From the NCBI RefSeq assembly GCF_021917145.1, contig NC_061061.1, forward strand, positions 14,850,705 to 14,914,704: a stretch of DNA of 64,000 nucleotides, read 5' to 3'. The notes beneath the pieces were generated by a model, which saw only the letters and a list, made by a program, of their open reading frames with translations, had not been told where the DNA came from and did not search any database. Positions 41,030-54,424 of this stretch are shown piece after piece (position 1 is the first letter of the stretch; each line of letters opens with the position of its first letter). A program made the position numbers and the translations under genes. This DNA is from Hypomesus transpacificus (taxonomy: Eukaryota; Chordata; Actinopteri; Osmeriformes; Osmeridae).

Positions 41030-42895
41030 TTCCAGTCTATTGCAGAGAGACAGCGACCGAGAATGGAAAGAAGGGGGGAGGGATTGAAAAAGAACACTAC
41101 ACGCTATTTAGGTTTAAAAGGGCAAAACATTGCCAAATACAAATCCGATAAATTAAACAGATTGGATAGAAGCATTCAAAAGGTGAGATATAACATTGTA
41201 GTGGCTTCATACCACGGTTTTCATTTCGAGGTTCTGCAGTTCTCTAAACAAAGGAGATGAGATCCCTCAAATTGATTCATGCTTGCTGAGCTATTCATTA
41301 CATTCAGTATATCGTTTTTCAGCATAAAGTGGCCAGCTAGACTTGTCAATTGAGTTCTTCGAAAGACAAAGGTACATCGGAAGTCCCCTCCCATATTTAG
41401 ACCCAATACTAGATAAAAGTTTTAGTTTAGTCTTAAAGTAAGTACAGTTACTGTACATATATCATCATACAGGGCCATCTATCAGACAGCTACAGTGGCT
41501 GAGAAGGACTGTTTGTGTGTCCTTGGTCTGCTCCAGCTGGCATAAGTCAGGCTGTGCCGGGAGTTCTCAAGTGTGAGCAGAATTCTGATTGCCCCCAAAG
41601 TCCCCATGTAGGGCACTGCAAAAGCATGATCCGGCAACTCAACTGATAGACCATTAAAACACGCTTTTAAATTACCTGAATGTGAATTCCAATCCTTTAA
41701 ATCAAACAACAGAACCAGTTCTTTCAACAAAAAAAACACAGTCATACTGACACACGTTTTGGCCTGATCTGACAGGATCCTAGATTTCTACTGCTGAGCA
41801 GTGAACAGACCATTGTATTCCAGTAAACAGAGCCCTCCACTAGGTCTATTGGTTAACGGAGAATAAACCGGAACGTCATGCAGCAAACCCAATGCACTGT
41901 GAGTCAGAGTTCTCACAATTGATTACTTCATTTCATACAATTCATTTCAAGTAAAAGTCTTGTTTTTTATGTGGAGAGGCAGAAAGAGGATAAAGGCAGC
42001 AGAGCTGTGGAAGGAAAAGTATGGCTGTTTGCCTGCCAAGAAAAGTCATTTCAGGCTGGTGGAACTACAGCCATTGATATAGTGATATGACTGTCGGAAC
42101 AAATATTCATTTTTGGAATACATGTACCTGATTTCATTTCATAAATGGTTAATTCGAGGCTACTGGTGTTTGCAATTCAAGAGATAAATTATTGGATTAC
42201 TTGACAGGCTTGAGTATCTTTCCATCACTGAGTATCTGTGTATCAAACAAGTATATTTGCTCTCTGAAAACTGAAAGAAAATGTTTGACCCCCTTTCGTC
42301 TCCCTTTTCCGCTTTGGCAACAAAGCTACCAGTAAGTCCTCGAGTCCCCTGCCTTGTGCTCGTACCACCCCCAATGCCACATCTACCCTCCAATCCTGCT
42401 TTGCATCACCTCAAATGACTCTGTCTGCCCATTTCCAGGGGCAACCCATTCCCTTCTTACAGACACAAGCTGACAGGAAGCAAGGGACTAGAAAGAGGAG
42501 GAAAGGAGAACATTCGGAAAGAATAGAGACGTGAACTGTTCAGAGTGCACCGAGAGTGCATTGAGAAGAAGTCAGTCAGAGGGATGCTTTGGTATGATTC
42601 AGCAGTTCACCTCCGGTCGGTAGGATGCAGCAGAACGTGAGGAACATGGCTAAGTCATTAACTGCTAGGCTGGTTCTTAGACAGAGTCTGACTTGTGTGA
42701 GAAAGAGGGGAGCTAACTCAAGCATCGGGAGTTAGCCACTAGCTGGTAGTCCCACTTTTTCAGTTCAATGAAGCTAATTGCATCAGTCAACCTCATAAAT
42801 ATCTCAGAAACATATGTGCTGTCATTTTCAAATCACATTAGAGTGTAAACATATTAATTGACTCAATTAATATTATAAAATTGGTGTTACATGTT

Positions 42896-42931
42896 GTACA
42901 CATATGTATGTGTGAACATACATATGTGTAC
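42896..42931. repeat. Perfect inverted repeat, 16-bp arms, 4-bp loop
   Basis: gtacacatatgtatgt, then gtga, then acatacatatgtgtac: the second arm is the exact reverse complement of the first. It lies between bcan's start-codon exon and its probable first exon. It could form a cruciform or a foldback hairpin in the pre-mRNA. It may simply be a folded purine/pyrimidine-alternating tract. Confidence 0.95.
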
Positions 42932-44345
42932 GTGCTATGAACATGCTAATAAAAGTGATCTCTTACAGTGAAATAATCCACCTATACATTCATACTTTTA
43001 TCATGTTGCTATTTTTTCCTCCTCACCAGGCAAGCATCTCTTTTAAGGGGTTATACATGTCACATTATGTCACCCCACCCCAAATAATCCTCATACTGTA
43101 GCTGACACCTTGCCTACTGAAGGTGAAGCGATGGGTACATCTAGAGGGGCCTTACTGAGCATGGGGGTGTAAAGGTTAGAGGGAGGATTCTTTCACACGC
43201 AAATACAAATGTCTGAGCCAAGAATAAATTAAGGTCCACTTTTTCCTGTACAAGTGCACAACTTGTTGACCAAGTATCAAGCTGAGATTGATGGATGGAG
43301 CTCTGATACGGTAGGTCAGCTTGCAGTGTGCTCAGTCACGACTAGTATTTATTAAGCACTTTACTGTGGCACAATGTTCATTCACAAATTCAAGAAGACT
43401 ATTCATAGCATGTTTCTCAATGCATGATGATGAGTCCACATATAGGTTTAATCTATGCATAACTTCATTGCAACTTCTTAATGACCATAATTCTAAAATA
43501 TGTTTAATGTGAGCGTCTTATAGTTTCCCCCCGCACATTACAGCACCATGAATGTGCATTTTCACAGTTAGTTGCCAACAGTCATCCCATTGACAGTATG
43601 TTCTACTTAAAGAAGAAATTAAGGTTGCAATGCTCAGTTCAGTGATCTGCATTTCTTTTCAGAGAACGATTGAAGAAAAGCCTACCCCTCATACCTGCTT
43701 AAAGAAATATACTGTGGGTCATGTCACAGGATGTCCATTTAGCCAGCGAAGAGAACAGTACTGTACATTCCATGACCCATATGTTATACTTGGTCTTCAC
43801 AAGTACACATCAGAAAATCAGTTTGGGGAGAAACATTACACAATATGTAGCAGGTGCAATCTGTCTTCCACTCCGACTGAGACAACTGTTAAAATGTACG
43901 ATGCTATCTGCACACTCAGCAAGAAGATGCATACAATAATTTGAATTTCATTCATTTAATTTAAGATACTTGCTGATATTTCAGGGAAAATGTTTAATAT
44001 ATAAGTGTATCTAAGTCTGTTTTTGAATAAACACCTATTACAAATAAAAGATACATGTTCCAAATGTATCCAAAGTAGGCTGTATATTTATGTATGGAAT
44101 CGTAATTGTGTGCATATTGTATTAGCCTATAACTAGTCAGGAATTTAAGAATAGCTGCTCTACTCAAAAGCTATAAAAAATATATTTTTAAAATAAGCAA
44201 CTAAGGAAACAATAAATATTTGGCTTGATATATTATTCTGATCTAACCAGCATAACTTTTTGTACAGCATTAATTAGCTAACCAACGTGACAGCTGTAGT
44301 GATCAAGGGCAATGCGCCAAAATAATATTAATCCAGTTCACTCAC

Positions 44346-44385
44346 CTTATTCCTAAAACGTTCCCAATTTGTTTTGCCTTGTTAG
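44346..44385 (-). promoter_or_regulatory. bcan: Candidate non-coding exon 1 and TATA-like promoter of bcan
   Basis: On the minus strand a consensus donor (aataag|gtgagt, exon end at 44,346) lies downstream of a TATA-like TATTAAAAGA (44,411-44,420). The spacing puts a start site near 44,385. The orientation matches bcan, and an upstream exon is required because the start-codon exon begins at an acceptor. This is inference from signals alone; no transcript evidence is available. Confidence 0.3.
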
Positions 44386-47086
44386 AGGTCCACGCTTGAC
44401 AGGTGCAGTCTCTTTTAATAATATTTCATAGAAAAGAAGAGCCAAATGACAAAACGAGTTGTCAGGTGGGTATACCCTGCGTCCTGAATGTGAAAGATGG
44501 AATTAAGCTCCGTCCACAAGTGTAAGTGCACAGGACAAGGTAAAAAAAGAATTGGAATAAGGAGGGGGGGAAAGAAATTAAGCAACGCTGGGGAAAAAGT
44601 GCACAGCCCACTTTCTTGTTTGTTCCCGCACTTTCAACGTGCAGTTTTCGATGATGGAAGGAAAGTGGGTTGGGTGATAATTTAATCTTGGCCATAGCCC
44701 ATTGGCAAATCAATAGCCACCTAAGAAATTTAAGGCACGAAATAAATGCAACTAGTATATAATTATACTTCTTTAAAAATATTTACAAACAACAATACAT
44801 AGACCTAAAATCTACAAATGACGTTATTCAGGTGGAGTCATTACCACTGACTTTGGACAGCATCCCCAGTGGAGAGTAACACAAAGATGTTGCTGAGGAG
44901 AGGAACTAAGACACCGACAACGAACCTATACACGGTGTTACAGTCCACACGTTAAATTGAGATTTACAATTTAATTAAATGAAACCACGAAACATAAATT
45001 TCACTCATTAATCAGTTCTAGCTTAGTTTCGTACATTTTTATCGTTTTGTAGTATTTGGCTTACAGTAATCTATGTGAATGGGATGAAATCCTTGATGTC
45101 ACTAACTGGATCATATTTCCAGTTGTTGAAACCAGTTTTGATTGACCAGCCTATTCCAATAATTGGATTTAAATGATGCAATCATGCAGAAGTGCTTAAA
45201 ATGACTAAACAAGATACCTAAATCCCTGTAGCCTAATGAGCAGTTTCAAGCTTTTTTTGTGTAAGGAATAAAACTGTTTATCAGACACGTGATTAATTTA
45301 AACCTCCCGTCTAACATGAAATGGCCACTGAATAGATCACTTTGTATCTATTTAAAACATAGGCTGCTGTAAAATCGTGGTCAAACATGATGATTTATAT
45401 AATTATCCTCATTACTTACTGGTGGTGAACAAAGAGATTACTTGGGCATACATAATCTGGTAGTTTCAACACATGGAGTTTATCACATGCTTGGGTTCCT
45501 TGGAATCTTTTTTGTCAACCTTGTTGCAAACACCCAGGACTCATCAGAGTTAAAGAAACACAATGGAAAACCGTCCCATAGGACCCAAGAAAAGGTCAGC
45601 TATTGGGCCCACTGAAGGTCTGAGATGAAAGAGATAAAAGAGACTCGATGACACAGCAGTAATATGGAAATCTTGAGGCCGTGACAAGACGTCAGCCATG
45701 ATTCATGCTTGCAATGCTGACCGCTTGTGGACAGAGGGTGGACATTGGCCACCTGTAACTGTTTTAGTGGCTTGATGTCAGGAACGAATGGACAGAGAAC
45801 AGGGTGTAGTGGAGGAGTGCGGCGCAAGAGGCCTCGGGTGAATACGGCTTTGTACGTAGCCTTGCTTAGTTGACAGCCGTGGCCGAGTGGCGGGCTGGGG
45901 AGGAATTTAACATATAGGCATGGGTGGGACAGTCAACATGGGTGCTGAGCAGACTGTTCATGATTGCAGGCTGCCACCCACCTGTAGGGGTGACAATGAG
46001 CCCATCTTCAAGACTAGTGGTTTTACTACAGCACTTTTTACTCATTTAAGCCAAGTTAGTTTTTTTTACTATGCTTTTGTTTTCATGTGACGGACTAGAT
46101 TGGATTATGTACAAAAATTGTAAATCCAACAGATGACATTTACGAAATGTTTGTGTGGCAGGCTGTGTAATGTTACCTGATAATTGTTGGAACCAGAAAG
46201 GATCTGCCATCTCAGAACCACAAGTGCGCTCTGGCAAGTAGATGTTATTTTCTGGATTTAGCCATCAGGTATTTCAGCAACATCACTGGTGAAACAGTGG
46301 TTTTGGTTTCCTGTTTGGTCAATAGAAAGGTATCCAACCCAGACAGCAACAGAGAGAACCTCTGTGAAGGCTAAGCTGTGACAGTCATCTCCTCCAGCAA
46401 CAAAAAAGTGCAGTTCCAAAGTCTCTGAACAATTTCAAGACTACTTGAACAACAGAAACTCTGTAAATATTTCTACTTTAGTCTATTTTCTCATAGCAGT
46501 AGTTTGCAAAACCTAAAAACTGCACTATTATATTGGTAACATTGAGGCACTCAAGACCTCTCTTGGAGTCTCAATAAGTCACATTGGTGACTAACATCAG
46601 AACACCAAAATGTATTGTAGTGAGTCTTATTTTATTGATGGAAAGTAAATATGTGTCTTACTTAGGTGCTAAACTATGGAAAATATATTGTTTACTCTTA
46701 CTTTAGAGAAAAAACACTTTACTTTTGTTTAAAAAACTCTTTACTCTTGTAAATGGATGTTCAACTGAACAAGAAGTAGAATAATGAAACATTGTTAACC
46801 ATTATCTCCAAACAGTTCCAACATTTAAACATGCTGACATCACATCAAGTCACAATCCTACCACCATGACTGCCACCTTGTGAGGAATAGTCAGACTACA
46901 TGTACTGCATGAAGAACAGCTGCCATCCCTGAGAATCAAGGCAGCGGTATTTCAATGGAAAATGTGATACATATGCCCGATAGACCCATGGAAGACCTGA
47001 TCAATCACACACTGTTCCTGAAAACTTGAAACGTTCTTCTTGTTTATATTTAGCCAGTTTAAAATGCCAAAACACGCTCCCATCTT

Positions 47087-48668
47087 CTAAGGTTTGGACG
47101 CTAAGGTCCTCTCCCACTCCACCTCCACAACTTTGTACAGCTCCATCGTGGCTTTGGCGTCCTCCACCGAAGAATGACCTCTTCTCCCAGTCTGAGGAAA
47201 TAAGAGCCATTCCTACTTACATTCAACAGCACAGCACACAGTCAGCACGTAAATCAAACACATGTTCTGTCCTGTTCCTATTCAGCTAAGCACGTTTAAA
47301 GAGCAAGGTACACATCTATAGCAGCATCTTTAATTTGAAGAGACAGGATATAAACTCTTATGTAAAAAATATATATTGGTGGCCTTATAATGCACTATAG
47401 TTGAGAAAACTCAAATTTAAACAGTAGAATGCATGCTGTGTAGAGTATAGGCTAATTTCTCACAATCCCATTTAATCGGTTAACATTTCCTTACCTGAAT
47501 GTCCCGGTTGAACAATGCCTTGGTAAGTCTTTTCAGAGAGGCACACCCTTTCTCTGGAAAACCAGCCTTCTTGTTGAGAAGGGGGATGCGGGAAGTGTCC
47601 CTCGTCATGCGGGCTGGATGACCATAACTCAGCGCCTTAAAATCATTGTGGATAGCATGTCCTATCACCACCTTACCTGCAAGGATCTTCAGTATCTACA
47701 GGGTTATCAAACAGAAGCAAAAGCTGTCATAGGAGGTATTGTAAGTTGCCATAACTATTATGTTGCTGTTTGCTACAAACTTAATAGTACCTACCATTTC
47801 TACAATGCAAGTGATATACTGACACTATTTTTGACTAGAGGCAACATCCTAGACATTGAAGCCTTTTCATACAGTTCCAATCTGCTTAAACAATTATGAA
47901 GAAGTAAATACATCAGGTGTTGGTTTGTCATGAATGTGTCACCAAATTTCAAATGTCTGCATTTGAAATTCAGTCACTTACCTCCTTCTTGGCTTCTTTG
48001 AAGGTTATGGCTTTAGCCATGTGTGACCAGGTGATGCCACTCCATCGGGTGCGATAGTCAGTGACCGGATTGCCGGGCTTGATGTACTTGTCATATATCG
48101 TGTCTCCGTCGTAGGACACAATACTGCAGCGTGCCAGCTCACTGTTGCGACCCTTAAGTCCCGTGCCCACCATCTCACAGTCCATGGCAACGTACTTCAG
48201 GGGGTTTCCGAACGGTGCTGAGCCACCAGAGACATGGGCAGAGTGCGTATGGCTCCTCAATGCTGATGGCGAGAGGCCTGGGGTGATGGTTTTAGTGAAG
48301 ACAACCGATTTGCTTGATTGCTTTTGTTTGGTAGTGTTCTTCACAGTGATGGTCAAAGGTGCTGAGCTACTTGTGGACGCGGCAGGTTTCAGGGTAGGAT
48401 TGACAGCGGGAACCGCACTGGTCCTGTGAGATGAACTGTTGTTGTGTTTGGCACTGGGTAGAGATTTGTGTGTAGACTTCGCCCCATTGTGACAAGGTTG
48501 CTTTCCTAGATGGTTATGCCCCTTTTCATAAAGGTGCTGGTTTTGCTTGTTCTGAAAGTAATCCTTTCGTTTTATGTATTGCTTTCTTTTGAGGTTTTTG
48601 TTTTTCCCTGCTAATGCCCTGCTCCCACCATTGCTTTCAAAGTTTATGTTTACTTTTATATCTGACAT
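47087..48668 (-). CDS. isg20l2: ISG20-like 2 exonuclease, nucleolar (3 exons, 330 aa)
   Basis: 3'-5' exoribonuclease of the DEDDh superfamily; the mammalian protein acts in the nucleolus in 5.8S rRNA maturation. Exons: 48668-47982, 47695-47495, 47191-47087, all joined in phase 0. The N-terminal 150 residues are basic and low-complexity (Lys/Asn/Ser rich, for example [16 protein letters not shown]), as expected for nucleolar targeting. The catalytic domain starts near residue 158: D163 and E165 in AMDCEMVG, D247 in [10 protein letters not shown], and H302 and D307 in [17 protein letters not shown]. All five DEDDh residues are present, so it should be active. Length is close to human ISG20L2 (353 aa). 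ISG20 lacks the long N-terminal region, and AEN is the closest alternative. The head-to-head neighbour mettl25b supports ISG20L2, which has the same neighbour in human. Confidence 0.88.
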
Positions 48669-48900
48669 GTTGGAGGGTATATATACAAAGGCATGTAGTA
48701 TTTAGGCTAGGTAAGATCAGCATATGCTAAATAAATCAACAAACAAGATGAGTGGAGGTCATAAAAAGGAGTAAACTCATCTCCAGTCCATATCGTCATC
48801 CGTTTGTATGGAAGTAATAAAAAACCTGAAGGAAAGGTTACAAACATGATAAAGCACAATGTTACAATTCTATTAGCTAAGCCATGGTTAACAAACGTTC

Positions 48901-49075
48901 CGAAATCAGTGACCTATCAAAAACTGTGACCAGGGGGCGCTGTTCTAACGGCTTGTCATTGGAAATGTTCGATTCCGAACATCAACCCTAACCATAACCC
49001 TAACATTTGCTGAACAGTATGCCAATCCGTTAAAACCACCCCCTGATCACAGTTTTCGATGGGTCACCGATTTCG
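48901..49075. mobile_element. MITE-like element with about 50-bp terminal inverted repeats
   Basis: The left arm starts cgaaatcagtgacctatcaa and runs to ctaacgg (about 48,901-48,951). The right arm (about 49,027-49,075), reverse-complemented, starts cgaaatcggtgacccatcga and runs to tttaacgg. The arms match at most positions over about 50 bp and enclose about 75 bp of non-coding DNA that includes two ccctaac motifs. Short, non-coding and TIR-bounded fits a MITE. I see no clear target-site duplication. Confidence 0.75.
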
Positions 49076-49489
49076 GCACGACACCGAAAAACAAAAGCAC
49101 CAAAAGCAGCTGACTGTAGTTAGAAATATAGCTAGCTGCCACGTTAGGTGGATATGATTTATCAGAGCAACGAAAAATGCTACTGTACAGTACAGTACAG
49201 TACAGTAGCTGACTAACTTGGCTTATTCCAGGACAGTATGTATTCACTGAGAAAAGGCACGGTTAATGAATGTCACATCTCTGTATCAGTGATATTATCA
49301 CATCCCTGCTTGAAACAATCCATGTTGCTTCACATAGCTCATCATGAGGTAAATTATAATTACACTGATTATCTTAGTGCTACATTTGATAAATATGTTA
49401 AAAGTTTATTTAGATACGCTTAAGACCGTACTTGCCTGTGAACAGAGAGAACCACGAGTAAATGTATCTTTTTCCGCTGTGAGCCTTCT

Positions 49490-49968
49490 TCTTCTTCTTT
49501 GGGTTCTGGTTGGCGGAACGCATCCGACTGTAATGCACATCGCCACCTATTGTACTGGAGTGTGAGGCCAATCACGGTCTACAAGCTCTCCACAACCAAG
49601 TGTCCTTACAGGCACGAAAGGTAATGTTGTTGTTGAGAAGCACCGTTTGTCATATGTCTTAAATAAACTTAACATCCTGATAGCAAACAACAAATCTAAA
49701 GGGTTAACAGTAAAATGAAATCTTAATAATACCACTTAATAATATCAGTGGGCGTCGCTGGACTGGTATAAACACGACCAATCCTACACAACCAATCCCC
49801 ACAACAGTTCCCTTTGGAGGAATACACACTTGACACAATGTGGAGCTCAAATATAATGTGGAAGATACACTTCTGTCTCTGCAACAACACACTCCAACCC
49901 AAAAGGTGGCGCTAATGCACCAACAACGTTGGATGCCAACCGCCGTTAAACATCCCAAAGACGAAGAA
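49490..49968. mobile_element. Inverted-repeat element next to the mettl25b start
   Basis: The left end (about 49,490-49,548) reads cttcttctttgggttctggt, continues with a tggcggaacgcatcc core and ends cgccacct. The right end (about 49,904-49,968), reverse-complemented, reads ttcttcgtctttgggatgtt, continues with cggcggttggcatcc and ends gcgccacct. The two ends are diverged inverted repeats of about 60 bp or more around a 355-bp interior without coding capacity. The right end stops about 130 bp before the mettl25b start codon. Confidence 0.65.
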
Positions 49969-50098
49969 ACGGTTGTACAAGTGGAGGAAGAGTGTTTGAA
50001 ATTATTTGTCAAACGATTAAATAAACTCATGAGTTGTGATAACAAGTGTCAGGTTCCGTGGCTACACAGTTGATGACAAAAATACGTCCGAGGCCGGG

Positions 50099-52989
<2,891 letters not shown>

Positions 52990-53224
52990 CCCAGGACACT
53001 TAAAAACTTGTTTGGTTTTTATAATAGCTGTGGGCTCTCATCCCCCTGAGAACAGAGACTAAACCATTGGCCCGAGGAGCTTACAAACTGCCATAAAAAC
53101 AGACAAAGTGGAAAGATTAAATGCTTTGGAATTCACCCATTTTTTTTATTTGTCACATCAGTCAGGGGCTGTAAAGATTTGAAAGGTGCAAGACTTAGAC
53201 ATTTCTGTACAGTGTACATATTTT

Positions 53225-53230
53225 AATAAA
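53225..53230 (+). terminator. mettl25b: Polyadenylation signal for mettl25b
   Basis: AATAAA 236 bp past the mettl25b stop codon, in a normal position for a short 3' UTR. The convergent s100a1 stop codon is about 690 bp further on. Confidence 0.6.
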
Positions 53231-53914
53231 CCAATGCTTGTTACCACATCCATATTATTATTATGACCACCACAAGGGTTTGTTACTGGGGTGTCCATGT
53301 GTTGGGATTTGCCAAGTCAAATTACTGAAAGACAAGTGACTGTTACATAATTAAGGAAGCATCCAGCCGTTAAGTGTAGTATTAGGTGGCTTGAGACTAC
53401 TGTGTGTTGAGCCTTTAGAAGGTTTTGTTCCTGCTGAATGCATCGTGGCCCACTGGTATTAATGAAGACACAGGATCTAACACATGCACTTATTCCTTTG
53501 TATGTAAGGCACGTGCATGTGTTGGGATTGTGGTCAAGATTTGCAGTTTGTGGCTGGGCAGATTCTAAGAGGTCACAGCAGCAACAGATAAAATACCAAC
53601 ATTTAGCATACCCAGGTAGAATTATTGCTCAAATTAATACACTGCTATGATACATTCTGTGAAATCTTTGATTTGATCAGGATGTCATCTAGAACTGAAT
53701 GCGTAACGCCATGTTGAAATGACAGCAAGTATAGAAGTGGTATTATAGGTGCTGTATTACATTTGTGAATTTAAATGTGTCCCATAAATATTTGAAACTG
53801 TCAAAATCAGAGAAAGTGACATCTTAACTTAATAGTATAGAGATTTGCAGGTCTTCTGATTCAGTAAAAGGGAAATAAGTGGTAGAAAAGCCACATCACA
53901 GCTGCTTTCAGCAC

Positions 53915-54402
53915 TCACTCCTTCATGCTCTCCACAAAGAATTCATTACAGGCCACAGTTAGCGCAGCAACCAAGAGAACAAATTCTTGGAAGTCAACTT
54001 CACCATCACGGTTCTCATCCAGGTCCGTCATTATTTTCTCCACCACCAATGGGTCCTTACTGGCCTGAGTGGAAATACAAAAGTATTATATTCATATGCC
54101 ATGATTGTTGCAAGTCAAAATGTGGGAGTTCCCATGAAAAGCCTGTGAAAATTCACAACAGCAGCCATCTCATCATTAACTCTTGCCCTCAACAGTTAAG
54201 ATAGGAGCCTCATGCATAGCAAAAAAAGGCCAACAAACCATGCCCCAAAAATCCAACTCACTGCCAGAAAGTCACCAAGTTCTCCTTGCAACAGACTCTT
54301 CAATTCTGCTTTGCTCAGCTTGTATTTGTCCCCCTCTTTTGAAGAGTAGGAATGAAACACTGTTATGAGGCCTTCCATTGCATTCTCAAGTTTGGAACCC
54401 AT
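53915..54402 (-). CDS. s100a1: S100 calcium-binding protein A1 (2 coding exons, 96 aa)
   Basis: Small dimeric EF-hand Ca2+ sensor; S100A1 in mammals regulates targets such as ryanodine receptors and SERCA in muscle and nerve. Coding exons: 54402-54262 (47 codons) and 54064-53915, joined in phase 0. The start-codon exon opens at an acceptor near 54,424, so the first exon is non-coding, which is the standard S100 layout. Residues 17-38 form the S100-specific pseudo-EF hand (SSKEGDKYKLSKAELKSLL). Residues 63-74 form a canonical EF hand (DENRDGEVDFQE) with acidic ligands D63, N65, D67 and E74. LTVACNEFF near the C-terminus carries the conserved cysteine (C86). The N-terminus MGSKLENAMEGLITVFH closely resembles S100A1. 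Other S100 paralogues are less similar. Its position beside the 1q22-q23-type genes also fits. Confidence 0.9.
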
Positions 54403-54424
54403 GTCAAGTTTAGTATATGATTAC

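Larger units (their letters stand above)
41030..47086. other. Region upstream of bcan; no other gene seen
   Basis: Contains the probable first intron and promoter of bcan and the 3' flank of isg20l2. The bcan start-codon exon opens at an acceptor near 41,039 (ctctctgcaatag on the minus strand). A plausible non-coding first exon lies near 44,346-44,385. A perfect palindrome lies at 42,896-42,931. Other open frames (for example around 43,630-43,944) show no family resemblance. Confidence 0.45.
48669..50098. other. Head-to-head intergenic gap of isg20l2 and mettl25b
   Basis: This 1.43-kb gap separates two start codons pointing away from each other, so it holds both promoters. It contains two inverted-repeat elements (48,901-49,075 and about 49,490-49,968) and a short tacag tandem run (about 49,185-49,206). 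A possible acceptor for the isg20l2 5' UTR lies on the minus strand near 48,830 (ctttccttcag). No coding sequence seen. Confidence 0.5.

Noticed and set aside
43630-43944. 104-codon plus-strand open frame upstream of bcan
   Set aside because: No family resemblance, no supported start context, and an overlapping second frame is equally open; most likely chance.
48970-49015. Interstitial telomere-like repeat (ccctaac motifs)
   Set aside because: Only two interrupted copies, inside the MITE-like element; too short to be telomere-derived.
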